Positions 17,547-26,627 of a stretch of DNA of 64,000 bases are shown piece after piece; position 1 is the first letter of the stretch; each line of letters starts with the position of its first letter. A program made the translations under genes and the position numbers. Under the pieces are notes generated by a model. The model made no database searches, was not told the DNA's origin, and worked only from the letters and a program-made list of their open reading frames with translations. The DNA comes from Thiocapsa rosea (lineage in GTDB: Bacteria > Pseudomonadota > Gammaproteobacteria > Chromatiales > Chromatiaceae): NCBI RefSeq assembly GCF_003634315.1, contig NZ_RBXL01000001.1, forward strand, positions 4,568,501-4,632,500. The letters run 5' to 3'.

Positions 17547-17704
17547 ACACGCGATTTTCGCCGGGGCCAAAGCCCAGCGGGCGGGCCCCAAGCCATCCCG
17601 GCTCGGGGCAGCTCCGCGGTCGACTCGCAAACGTCCGCGATCACAACCAGAATGGCATCCGCCAGCCTTCTGGCCGGTAGGGTCACCCTTTGCATTGATG
17701 CTGG

Positions 17705-17806
17705 GTGCTGCGCGGCGGGTCCTGGAACAACAACCATGACAACACGCGATTTGCCAGCCGCAATAGGAACAACCGCAACAATAACTTCGGTGTCCAAGTG
17801 TTGTGT
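17705..17806 (+). other. Stand-alone template/variable-repeat-like sequence
   Basis: It has the same GGSW opening and FG.QVLC closing as the two variable regions but very many AAC/AAT codons in between (conceptually WNNNHDNTR...). No FGE coding sequence precedes it, so it is not simply a gene end. It is 9 bases shorter than copies A and B and differs from both at several non-adenine positions, so it is not their template. It may be a template repeat for other targets, or a decayed one. Confidence 0.45.
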
Positions 17807-18459
17807 TCGCTCCACCGCTGCGCGCCATGGAGAGTGAAGCGAAGGCGCGTAGTCCCGGGTAGGCGTGGGCGCGAGCGTGTTGCCGCAGTGGCGAAGGGGC
17901 GGAAGTCCCGAAGCCGCGGAGGCAATATGCAGAGCGCATCCCACACGCCGTCAAGCCATTTGAGGGCGCAGTCGGGCCCGGCGGACCAACGGGGAGTCGG
18001 GCACGGCTGCGACCGCAGGGCGAACCCGGGCACAAAAGGCCGTCGCCAAGCACCGAGTCCTCGCGGCAGCAGGATGCCCCCGCGAGGTATCACGAGGGAC
18101 ACGCGACTCTCCGGACCTTTCTGGTCCCTCCAGGGCGAGGTACCCTCGGGTGCCGAGCAGGCGATCCCGGTCCCGTCGCGGATCGGGCCTACCTCAGGAA
18201 TGTCCGCCGACCACGGTTTGCGGGCCGAGGCGAGGAGTGAAAGATGTCGCGGGTCGGTCCCATCCGCAGGGCTCGGCTTTGGTTGTCGGGCATATACCCA
18301 AACAGGGGCCGCCGGCCGGACTTGCTCCCCGGGTGCCCCGCCCCTCACCCACGAATCCGTGCGGTCCCCTGTGCGGGCCAATCCCGGCGGCAGCAAACCT
18401 GTAGATACCGATTGTGCGAACCGAACTGGTCCTGCCTGACCTTGGTCGCGCCGCGGACC
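17807..18459. other. GC-rich stretch without a supported gene
   Basis: This 650-bp stretch follows the template-like repeat, where a DGR would normally carry its reverse transcriptase. I find no YxDD-type reverse transcriptase motif on either strand and no convincing gene. The stretch has several short complementary segments and could hold a structured RNA, but I cannot name one. Confidence 0.4.
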
Positions 18460-19638
18460 CTACCGGCTCTTGGGGCGCGTGGCGGAGCCTGCAGGACTGC
18501 TGTCTGCCTGCTCCCTGCCGATCAGATCCGCGATCCGCCGGCGCGAACGGGCACGTTGCGCGAGCAGCCGGTCTTCACCCTGCTCGTCCAGCCATTGGAG
18601 GAAGCGCTGGACGTGGTGGCGGGTGGTGGTCTCGTCCCGGCAGTTGGCGATGAAGACCATCTGGATCTTCTGGACGTCGTCCGCCACGTAGACACCGAAG
18701 GGGGCCGACACGACCACTGCGTCGGGGAACCCAAGCTGGCGCAGCGCCTGGGCCTCGGTCACCCCCTTCTGGCAGGCAATCAAATGGACCGGACCGCCGG
18801 TAGTCTTCGGCAGCGCGATGCTGATTTCGTGGTCCCTCAGGAAGGGCTGACCGACCAGCTCCCGCGCAGTCGGCGTGCTCAGGGCTGCTGGGATGCAGTC
18901 GCAAACGAAGGCGACCGACCGGCCGGCCACGGGCATGACCACGGCGTTGGGCAGCTTTCCGGTCTTCCGGCCGTGGGAGCGCTCCTTCAGGTAGCCGACG
19001 ACGGTGTCCGTCGTGACCTTGCGCCGATGCTCGTAATCGAGACGCGCCCATTGCAGCGCCTCGCCGGCAAAATAGCCCCCTTTTGATCCCGCGCCGACCC
19101 CGGCCCGGGCCAGGTCCAGCAGCGCCGACACGGCCAGCTTGCCGGCCCATTCGATGGCCTCTTCGCCGATCTTTACCTGAGGCCCCGACAGCTTCTGCCT
19201 CTTGAAGTAGGTTTGGAAACGCTGGTTCGGCGAGCCCGACTCCGCCTCGATCGCGGGGAGCTGGATGGTGCGCACCTTGCTGGGGGTCTTGTTGTAGGCC
19301 GCCTCCAGCTCCGCGTGACAGATCCCGACGTGATCCCCGAGCCGTTCGCTCGTGCCAGGCCAACCGGCATTTCCGTTGTACAGGACGAGGAAGATGTCGG
19401 CGTTGCGCGCCCTGCTCACGCACCTGTCCCAGGAGTTCTGATCGGCCCCTGTCCCGGATTCGTCCTCGTGAATCCAGACCTTGAAGATCTGTTCGTCGGC
19501 CAGTTGGATCGTCTCGATGGCGTCCTTCATGGCCCGGCGCACCGCGGCCATGGGCTGCAGCCGATCGTCGAGCAGGACCTCGTCGGTACAGCGGCTGGAG
19601 ATCATCAGGGTCAGGGGCTCGTGCGCCAGGAAGGTCAT
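18460..19638 (-). CDS. DUF4062 (TIR-like) protein
   Basis: The protein is 392 residues. The N-terminus has the DUF4062 pattern: LMISSRCTDEV, RRAMKDAIETIQLADEQIF, and SRARNADIFLVLYNGNAGW (to about 95). This is a TIR/SLOG-like nucleotide-binding fold common in bacterial conflict proteins. The rest is alpha/beta and unnamed. The start overlaps the stop of the patatin gene by four bases (ATGA), so it is the last gene of a three-gene operon. The substrate is unknown. Confidence 0.75.
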   Translation of the reverse strand: MTFLAHEPLTLMISSRCTDEVLLDDRLQPMAAVRRAMKDAIETIQLADEQIFKVWIHEDESGTGADQNSWDRCVSRARNADIFLVLYNGNAGWPGTSERLGDHVGICHAELEAAYNKTPSKVRTIQLPAIEAESGSPNQRFQTYFKRQKLSGPQVKIGEEAIEWAGKLAVSALLDLARAGVGAGSKGGYFAGEALQWARLDYEHRRKVTTDTVVGYLKERSHGRKTGKLPNAVVMPVAGRSVAFVCDCIPAALSTPTARELVGQPFLRDHEISIALPKTTGGPVHLIACQKGVTEAQALRQLGFPDAVVVSAPFGVYVADDVQKIQMVFIANCRDETTTRHHVQRFLQWLDEQGEDRLLAQRARSRRRIADLIGREQADSSPAGSATRPKSR

Positions 19639-22235
19639 GCGATACGCTCCTCCAGCAGGTTGCTGACGAGCGAGCCAAACCAGGCCTCCAGGGTCGGTTG
19701 CGCACCCTTGCCGATCAGCTCTTCGCGGAACAGGTCGTCGCCGATGTGCTCGCCAAGGGCCCGGTATGCCTCGAACTGGGGCTCGTTGAAGAACTGATCC
19801 GCGGTCGTCTCGTGCGGGAAGGCAGGATGCCTCGCCCGATAGTCCAGGATGTAGTCGCGCTCGTTCCCGGTCAGGGATGACTTGATGTAAAGCAGATAGC
19901 CGGTCTGGTCTCTGCCGTAGTCGATTGTTCCAAGGGCGAAGTGCGCCTTGGTGTAACCGGCGTCGTTGCGCGCCAGGTCGGCGAGGTCCAAACGGATGCA
20001 GATGCCAAAGTCGATCTGGGCGTATCGAATGAGCGTCATCAGGCCAGGGAAGGTCATATCGGGATCAGCCTCGCCGTCGATAGCGATGATGAACTTGCAG
20101 CGACGTCGTAGGAGCTCGTAGATGCCGAGGTTCTCGATGTGGCCGCCATCGGAGAGGTTGACGAACTTGCCGTTCTCATCCATGCGTCCGAGCAGCTCGT
20201 GCCAGAGCGAGAAGGGCCGCGGGCCGAGCCCGTCCGGTATCTCCGCCAGCCGCCGCGGGTTGGGCAGCCAGTAGCCAAGCCGCAGGTTGAGCAAGGCGAG
20301 CCAGAACGCCGCGCCCTTGAGCGTGCCGGTGCCCATGTGCGAGGAAGCCGCGGCCCCGGACACGGCCATCGCCGTGCCGAGATCCAGGCTCGGGGCCTTG
20401 CGCTCCAGCGCTCCCGTCGGGCAGTAGCCCAGCAGCGGGCTGCCGCAATAGTGCCGGCTCAACAGGAAGAAGTCCGAGTTGCGCCCCCGCAGCCCCGGCT
20501 CCTTGCTCGCAGGCAGATTCACGGCGGCATTGATCAGATGGTAGGGCGCCCCAGGATGATCCGACCCCAGGCCGGAGAGCGGCTGGGGATCGACGGCGGT
20601 CTCCTCCCCCCTGCGCAGCAGGTAGGTCTCCGCGAGTCTGTTGCGATAGTAGCGGTGGGGCGAGATCAAATTAACGTTGATGAGCCGCAGCCAGGCGATG
20701 GATGTGGCGGATAGCGCCAGGAGGCCAAGCACCCAGGCCAAGTCGTCTGGGACGCTGGCTTCGAGGACGAAATAGGCCATCAGGAGCAGCAGAGGACCGC
20801 CGACCCCGGCCAAGACGAGGCAGAGGCGCCCGGCGACGCACGCTGGTCCAATGGCGAAGGCAGCCCCGGCGAACAGAAAAGGCAGAACCCCGAAGAGGCC
20901 GAGCACGGCGCCGGGCGAGCCGAGCGTATCCTCAAACGCTTGATACGCGGACGGTAGGAGCCAGCCCAGGAACCCGAGGCCGACGAGGCCGACAGCGACA
21001 TGGATGCCGGCCTGCTCGTAGCCGGCGACCCGTTCGCGGTCCGATGCCCAGCGCCGGTAGACGATGGGAAGCCCGAGCAGCATCACCAGGAGAAGCATGA
21101 GCAAGACGGCCAGCCCGGTATCGACGACGCCACGAAAGCCATCCGACGTCGCACCGAGGAGCAAAGCCGCCTTGGTCAGGGTCACGGCGGAGACCACGAG
21201 CGGCAGGACGGTGATCAGGTTGACCAGGACCCCGAACAGCATCAGCCCGACCATACGGGCCTGGCCGAGCAGGCCCCCCTTGAGCAGATACTTGCTGTTG
21301 TTGCGGAGCCGCCGTATCGGCGCGGGTTCCGCCCGGCCGGCCTCGGCAAACGGCAGCTTGCCGGGCTCCAGCCCGACCCGCTGGCGGTCCTTGTCGTTGA
21401 GGTAGGAGCTTAGGAAGGCACCGAAATAACCGCCCCCCGAAACGGTGGACAGATAATCCACCCTCGCCAGGATGCCGTGCCGTGCGAGGGTTTGAGCAAC
21501 CCCGAGGCAGAAGGTCGCCGAGCGGATGCCGCCGCCGGAGCAGGCAAGACCCACGAGGTCGGCGACGGGCTCTTTGGCGGGCGCGGGAGACGCCTCCGCT
21601 CGCCGCTCCCTGATTGCAATGACCTCGGCCTGCAGCAGGTCAGCGCCGCCTGGCACTTGGTCGATGAGCAGGATGCGGTCGAAAGGGATGGCTTGACCAA
21701 TGGTATCGGTCGTCCCGGCGCCGCCGTGTCCCGGCACCGACCCGCAGGAATCGACGTCCAGGTAGCTGTCTCCTTCGGCCAGGCTGGCCAAGAGCCGGCA
21801 AAACACGACCAGCCGGACCTGCACTGCCTGGAGCTCGTGCCTGAACTCCCGCCGGTCGTCGTCGTTCTGGAGGCGGCCGGCGATCTTCTTCTTGTGCCAC
21901 TTCGCCGTCAGAGGCCGGATGCAGGTATTGAGGACCCGTATCGCGATGGTGGCTAAATGCGCGCATTTCGGCCCTTTGTCCCCGAGGGTCTTGCGGGTCA
22001 GGTCGAACAGGTCGTAGAGGCTCTTGAGCGCGGTCTCCTCGCCGCCGGACCGGTAATGGAGCCGCTGAGTGGTGATGCGGGTACGCAACTCCGTGTAGAG
22101 AATCCAAGCACCCTCGCGATCCTCATCGCTCGGCTGCCATGGCCTCCCCGCCAGCTCCGACGACGGATCGATGAGATCCTTCGCCCCTTCCTGTTGATCC
22201 AGCCATTGGCCCCAAGTCAACTCGCGTTGCGCCAT
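19635..22235 (-). CDS. Patatin-like phospholipase with an internal multi-membrane insert
   Basis: The protein is 866 residues. The patatin glycine loop is CSGGGIRSATF (about 230), the nucleophile is in STVSGGGYFG (about 265), and the catalytic Asp is in LSDGGHIENLGIYELL (about 695). Between nucleophile and Asp lie at least five or six hydrophobic segments (about 305-540, for example LMLFGVLVNLITVLPLVV and LLMLLLVMLLGLPIVY). The catalytic dyad therefore brackets a membrane domain. The predicted activity is phospholipid acyl hydrolysis at the inner membrane, as in patatin effectors of CBASS, but there is no cyclase gene nearby. It is the middle gene of the operon. Confidence 0.85.
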   Translation of the reverse strand: MAQRELTWGQWLDQQEGAKDLIDPSSELAGRPWQPSDEDREGAWILYTELRTRITTQRLHYRSGGEETALKSLYDLFDLTRKTLGDKGPKCAHLATIAIRVLNTCIRPLTAKWHKKKIAGRLQNDDDRREFRHELQAVQVRLVVFCRLLASLAEGDSYLDVDSCGSVPGHGGAGTTDTIGQAIPFDRILLIDQVPGGADLLQAEVIAIRERRAEASPAPAKEPVADLVGLACSGGGIRSATFCLGVAQTLARHGILARVDYLSTVSGGGYFGAFLSSYLNDKDRQRVGLEPGKLPFAEAGRAEPAPIRRLRNNSKYLLKGGLLGQARMVGLMLFGVLVNLITVLPLVVSAVTLTKAALLLGATSDGFRGVVDTGLAVLLMLLLVMLLGLPIVYRRWASDRERVAGYEQAGIHVAVGLVGLGFLGWLLPSAYQAFEDTLGSPGAVLGLFGVLPFLFAGAAFAIGPACVAGRLCLVLAGVGGPLLLLMAYFVLEASVPDDLAWVLGLLALSATSIAWLRLINVNLISPHRYYRNRLAETYLLRRGEETAVDPQPLSGLGSDHPGAPYHLINAAVNLPASKEPGLRGRNSDFFLLSRHYCGSPLLGYCPTGALERKAPSLDLGTAMAVSGAAASSHMGTGTLKGAAFWLALLNLRLGYWLPNPRRLAEIPDGLGPRPFSLWHELLGRMDENGKFVNLSDGGHIENLGIYELLRRRCKFIIAIDGEADPDMTFPGLMTLIRYAQIDFGICIRLDLADLARNDAGYTKAHFALGTIDYGRDQTGYLLYIKSSLTGNERDYILDYRARHPAFPHETTADQFFNEPQFEAYRALGEHIGDDLFREELIGKGAQPTLEAWFGSLVSNLLEERIA

Positions 22236-22375
22236 GGGCTTGTTCTCCTCTCCCCAGGGTTTACCGGCACATCATTGATGTCGGCCCGCCACTCCGCCGG
22301 AGCTTAGCCCAAACGCACCAGGAGAGCCTCCCAACATTCCGGCGCCGCAGGATACGAGCTCCAGCGCCGCGCCGC

Positions 22376-24490
22376 CTATCGCGACAGCCGTCCCAGGCCC
22401 CTCAGAACGAGCCCCGCAATTTGCTGTGGGTTTGTCGACAGGATCAGCTCTTCGTTCTCCGCCTCGTCCAGCCCGTTGTTGAGAGCGTCCTGGAGCCCAG
22501 TCGCGCGGAGGTCCCGAAGGTCCCGCCCAATGTGCTCCAGCGACACGAAGTCTCCGCCGTGCTGGTCGTAAAGCGCGCGGCTGGCGTCGTAGTCGGCGAT
22601 TGTCTGCCTAGGCCACTCGCCGCTGAATTCCGGTCGCACCTTTCCCAGCAGGAGATCGCCGACCGCGCGCGCAGCACCACCGAACCCGCCCGCGACGAAG
22701 AGCGGATGTTTGTTCCGTAGCGATAGCCAAGCCTCCTCCACCACGCCAGGTACAAGCCCGGAAAAACCCCTCAGCTTGCCGCCGAGCACAAGGCGCGCCT
22801 GAGAGTCTTCCGTAATCCGCTCCCGCATGGCGGTGAGGCCGCGAGCCCAGGCGTAACGGCGCTGGGGCGTATCGGCTTTCGTGGTCCGGCGTCCGTCCGT
22901 AACAGGAAAGACCTCATCGTCGTTCCAGGGAAGATCAGGACGAGGTGCCGGTTGGTACTTGGCAACCTTGCCGGAGAACAGCTTCCACTCGCCCTCGCCA
23001 TAGCCGAGGTAGAGCGGCCACGGAGCGACGTTGAGGATTGCCTCCTTCAGCGGCTTCGACCCCACTCCCTCGGCGAGTCCCGAATAGGCACGCACCAACT
23101 CGAAGAGCCGCAGGGTGAAATTCGATCCCTTCGTGAAATCCGCCTGCAGTGCCCCGCCGTAGGCGATCTTGAGGCCAGCCAGGAGGAGGTAGAGATGGAT
23201 CTCGTCGGAGAGGGTATCGAAGTGCTCCGTCGACAGGCCATAGCGCCGGAGATCGTCGCTCTCGGAGATGGAGACCGTGATGGTGTCGATCCATTTAGGC
23301 CTCGGCCATTGCGCGATCTTCGTGAGCGGCGTGACGAAGCTCAGCTTTGGCCGAAGTCGTTGCAGGAGCTCCAGCTCTTCCCTTCCCAAAGGCGGATCCG
23401 GGTACAAGAAGACCTTGCCCTTCTTCTCGCCCAGGCGCGGATAGGCGAGCGTCACGGCCTCCGGCGGTGCAGGGAGGACGACTTCGTCCGACTCCGAGAT
23501 GGCCTCCAGCATCGCGCGGTTGTACTTGAAGCGCAGGGCCTCGAGCACCGCCCGGTCGATCACGCGCCCTGCATCGACCCGCGGGTCGCGGAACTGCCAG
23601 CGGATGACGGGGACATTCCCCGCGTAGGGAAAACTTCGCGGCTCGCCGGATTCGAGGGCGTCAACGATGAGGATGTGTACGCCACGCTCCTTCGCCTCCA
23701 GTACCTCGCGCCGGCACCAAGGCCGGGAGCCGTAGTGATCGGTGTGGAAGGCCAACATGATCGAGCAGTCTCCAGCGCCCGCACGGATGGCGTCGGCAAA
23801 CTTCTGCCCGGGCGCGATTTGCTCCGCGTCATACCATTGGTCGATGGGAAGCTCGCCCTGATGGACCAGATCGCGGGTCTGTCTCACAGGGTCCTGTCGA
23901 TCCGCCGCGAGATCGGCCTTCGCATGGCTGACGAACATCTGCACGGGTGCCTTCATGCGACCTGGGGCGAGCTCAGGGACCTTCCCGTGCTCCAGCAGTT
24001 GGATGGCGCGGGCGGCGATGTGGAAAGAGATCTCGACGAGGCGGCGCTCCGCGGCCTCGGGGGCTGCCATGTCCGGTTTCAGGAGCGCCGGGAGGACATG
24101 GTGTTCGCCGCTGAGCTGGAAACCGGCCTGGTCCAGGGCGACGGGCAGCGTGTGGTGAGGGCTCGCGCCCACCGGGGTTTGAGCGAGGGCATCCCGAACG
24201 AAGTCGACCCAGGCGTCGCCCGCTCCCTCCGGCACTGTGCGCACCATCCGTTCGTCTCCGAGAACGACGACGATGGTGTGCTGTGCGGCGCAGAGATTGA
24301 TCCCGCCTTCCCCGTCCAATGCCGGCGGCAGGTCGTCGCCCCGATCCGGCGTGAAGAAGACAGGAATGCGCAGCCCCCCGCTCGCCGGCGGCTCGACGAA
24401 ACGCCGCATCAGGTCCGCAGCGATCGCGTTGGCCTCATCGGACTTGGGGTGCGCCAGTAGGTAAAGATGCAGCGGGGGGAGGTTGGCCAT
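22376..24490 (-). CDS. Tandem TIR-like / TIR - SLOG-like protein
   Basis: From ATG 24490 (MANLPPLHLYLLAHPKSD; GGAG lies just upstream) the protein is 704 residues; the frame is open to 24604. Residues 5-150 look like a degenerate TIR-like fold (TIVVVLGDERMV). A canonical TIR domain follows (about 180-310: APVQMFVSHAKAD, WCRREVLEAKERG with the likely catalytic glutamate). The C-terminal part (about 410-700) has SLOG-like features: DTITVSISESDDL, AGLKIAYGGALQ, and FVAGGFGGAARAV. SLOG domains bind nucleotide-derived ligands, so this may both make and sense an NAD-derived signal. It lies 140 bp upstream of the patatin gene. Confidence 0.75.
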   Translation of the reverse strand: MANLPPLHLYLLAHPKSDEANAIAADLMRRFVEPPASGGLRIPVFFTPDRGDDLPPALDGEGGINLCAAQHTIVVVLGDERMVRTVPEGAGDAWVDFVRDALAQTPVGASPHHTLPVALDQAGFQLSGEHHVLPALLKPDMAAPEAAERRLVEISFHIAARAIQLLEHGKVPELAPGRMKAPVQMFVSHAKADLAADRQDPVRQTRDLVHQGELPIDQWYDAEQIAPGQKFADAIRAGAGDCSIMLAFHTDHYGSRPWCRREVLEAKERGVHILIVDALESGEPRSFPYAGNVPVIRWQFRDPRVDAGRVIDRAVLEALRFKYNRAMLEAISESDEVVLPAPPEAVTLAYPRLGEKKGKVFLYPDPPLGREELELLQRLRPKLSFVTPLTKIAQWPRPKWIDTITVSISESDDLRRYGLSTEHFDTLSDEIHLYLLLAGLKIAYGGALQADFTKGSNFTLRLFELVRAYSGLAEGVGSKPLKEAILNVAPWPLYLGYGEGEWKLFSGKVAKYQPAPRPDLPWNDDEVFPVTDGRRTTKADTPQRRYAWARGLTAMRERITEDSQARLVLGGKLRGFSGLVPGVVEEAWLSLRNKHPLFVAGGFGGAARAVGDLLLGKVRPEFSGEWPRQTIADYDASRALYDQHGGDFVSLEHIGRDLRDLRATGLQDALNNGLDEAENEELILSTNPQQIAGLVLRGLGRLSR

Positions 24491-25023
24491 CGGGACGGCT
24501 CCGTCTGTCGTTAGGGTCGGATCGACTCCGCGGATGGGCGCCACCGAAGAGGCGAACGCACCGAGCCCGCGCGGCGGGTGGATGTCGGTCAGTATAGACG
24601 GCACGCCTCGGCGCCGAGTGCCCTGACGCTGGCCGCTCGGGTGGCGAATACGTCACGGGGTCGCGTGCTATGCCGTTGGCATTGTCAACTTGGAAGGCCG
24701 AGGGTCAGACACGGTCAATGACCAGCGACAGTCCCAGCTATCGCGGATGCCGCCAATCCCCCCACATCATCAGCCACGTGCTGTAGCTGTAGTACCGACT
24801 CTGCTTGAGTCCAAGTGGTGTTTAGGACCTGATGGCCGAGCGGGGCCTCTTAGTCTCCTACGAGAGCCTGAGGCATTGGTGCCGTATGCTCGGGACGTAA
24901 GTAAGCGCAGCCACCGAAACGCCACGCGAGTCGAATGGGGGACACGTGAAATCTGGAGAAAGTGTTTATCACCATCAACCGGCAGCTAGCAGCACCCACG
25001 ATAGCCGGGGTCGTAAATAATCC
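24491..25023. other. Intergenic region between two minus-strand operons
   Basis: It holds the leader and promoter area of the TIR/SLOG operon (to about 24650) and about 370 bp with no gene I can support. Composition drops from GC-rich to AT-richer near 25000, marking the edge of the IS-rich zone. Confidence 0.5.
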
Positions 25024-25707
25024 TCAAATCAACCCATTTGTCTCAAACAACGAAGCGTTCGTAAAACTCCGTCTTTCAACATTGTACATTGACTGAATCT
25101 GCTCAAGGAATATTTTTTGTCCGCCATAACTTGGGTGCCTAACTTTGAAAACGTTGCAAACCGCCTTAAATCGCACTGCAGCTCTTTCAGCATCGTTACC
25201 GATTGCAACTATCCGCTTAGGCTTTAATAACCCGACTAGCATCGCAAGTAATTCTTCACCCGCTATTCTCTCTTTCGAATTATGCGCTCGATTGGTAAAG
25301 GGGTCACCTGATTCATAAGGATGGAGCGGAAAAACATTCCACAGAAAAACGGGAACTGATACTTGCTCAAGGACGCTCCAAATTACTGACGCTGTTCTTT
25401 CGGGAATGGCCCGCCCCTTCGTCAACCGGCCGACCTCTACCCCCCACCTTGCTGCATGATTAGATAGATGCACATCATCGGTGAGAGCTAAACCCGTCCG
25501 TCGCCCCCCTCTGTACCCTAAATCCCGTCCTATCCATATTGCGTCAACCTCAACTTCGCGTGCTGCCAAAAGCATCTTCTTCAGAAGAGCACTCCTTCTC
25601 TTTGGCGCATCATCAACATCAAACACTTCACACCGATCAGAGTACGGATTGAAAGCATTTTTGAACGCCAAATTAATCAACTCCTCCACGAAAGAGTCAG
25701 CACCCAT
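25024..25707 (-). CDS. Uracil-DNA-glycosylase superfamily protein
   Basis: The protein is 227 residues from ATG 25707. Motifs follow the UDG order: an N-terminal DAIWIGRDLGYRGGRRTGLALTDD loop (in place of GEAPG...TG.PF), FLWNVFPLHPY in the middle, KRIVAIGNDAERAA, and the terminal VRHPSYGG (the HPS-type motif). UDG-fold enzymes remove uracil or modified bases. The start lies one base after the stop of the MazG-like gene, so the two formed an operon, now cut off from its first gene by IS insertions. A defence role against modified or uracil-containing DNA is inference. Confidence 0.75.
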   Translation of the reverse strand: MGADSFVEELINLAFKNAFNPYSDRCEVFDVDDAPKRRSALLKKMLLAAREVEVDAIWIGRDLGYRGGRRTGLALTDDVHLSNHAARWGVEVGRLTKGRAIPERTASVIWSVLEQVSVPVFLWNVFPLHPYESGDPFTNRAHNSKERIAGEELLAMLVGLLKPKRIVAIGNDAERAAVRFKAVCNVFKVRHPSYGGQKIFLEQIQSMYNVERRSFTNASLFETNGLI

Positions 25708-25708
25708 T

Positions 25709-26627
25709 TCATTCCCCTATTGCGCGATAGACGATCCTTCTCTTGTTCCTGTCACCGGTTATTATACCGCCACCATTTTTACGCACTTGCCTAAACGCGG
25801 AATACCCCTGAAGAATAGCCTCCTCCCATAATTTGAGAGGGCATTTTTCAACCTCATAGCCATGCACAAACTTCTGAATCGTTTTCAACACGTCAAACGA
25901 AACGCCACCATGGCCTTCGAAATACTCAAGCCCCTTTGAGTAAGAATAGATCCATGCGGTGAGACCTTCTTCAACAACAATCGCCCGCCCCCCATCCTGC
26001 GCCTCGTCAACAAGCGGATCACTCTTTCTTTTCTGCTTAATCAAAGCCCGCAAAGCCGGCGACCAATGAAGAATAGCAGCATGAGCTAAATGGAAGACAT
26101 CGTGAAAGCGATATCCGTCTGGGTCTTTTATACTATCAGTCAACGGTGATCCAATAAAAACGCCATTCCATTTCAAGTAGCATTTCCCGTCCCTTCTTTG
26201 AGCGAAATGAATCTCAAAGCGCCGGGGAAGCTGTTCTTCTTCGGGAAATACTGCATCGAAGTCAGGTAATGAATCGGCCCGCGGAGTACAAAACCGGCCA
26301 AGTGCCTTCACTAAATTGCCATTCACCACTTTTGTAAAAGAAAGGCCAGTCGCATGTATTGCCTGTAGATACATGCGCGCAAAATCCCCTAGGTCGTTGT
26401 GAGGATCGCGTGAACTCCAATCTATCTTGAGCAATTGAGCGGCCATGCAACCCAAATTAATTAGAGCAGAGTCTAAGCTCTCGATTTCCGGTGTAGCGAT
26501 AACCTCCGAGCCGGGACCATACTCTTGATCATTCGCCAACAAAATTCTTATATCTGTTTCGTTAGTTGGAGAATGAAATACCTCTGCCAACTTAACGCCT
26601 AAACGCCGGCACAAGGCAGAGAAATAC
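25709..26627 (-). pseudogene. MazG-like protein, C-terminal fragment (IS-interrupted)
   Basis: This is the distal part of a gene whose N-terminus lies at 30012-30255. The frame enters from the ISL3 boundary as YFSALCRRLGVKLAEVF and ends at TGA 25709-25711. Joined across the two insertions the protein is about 388 residues. The 300-residue C-terminal part holds FHDVFHLAHAAILHWSP and GRAIVVEEGLTAWIYSYSKG, a His/Glu-rich helical domain I cannot name. Base composition is AT-richer than the flanking operons, suggesting transfer. Confidence 0.85.

Noticed and set aside
17705-17806. Template repeat for variable regions A and B
   Set aside because: It differs from both at non-adenine bases and is 9 bp shorter, so it cannot be their direct template.
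17807-18459. DGR reverse transcriptase
   Set aside because: The location fits, but no catalytic YxDD or other reverse transcriptase motif is visible in any frame.
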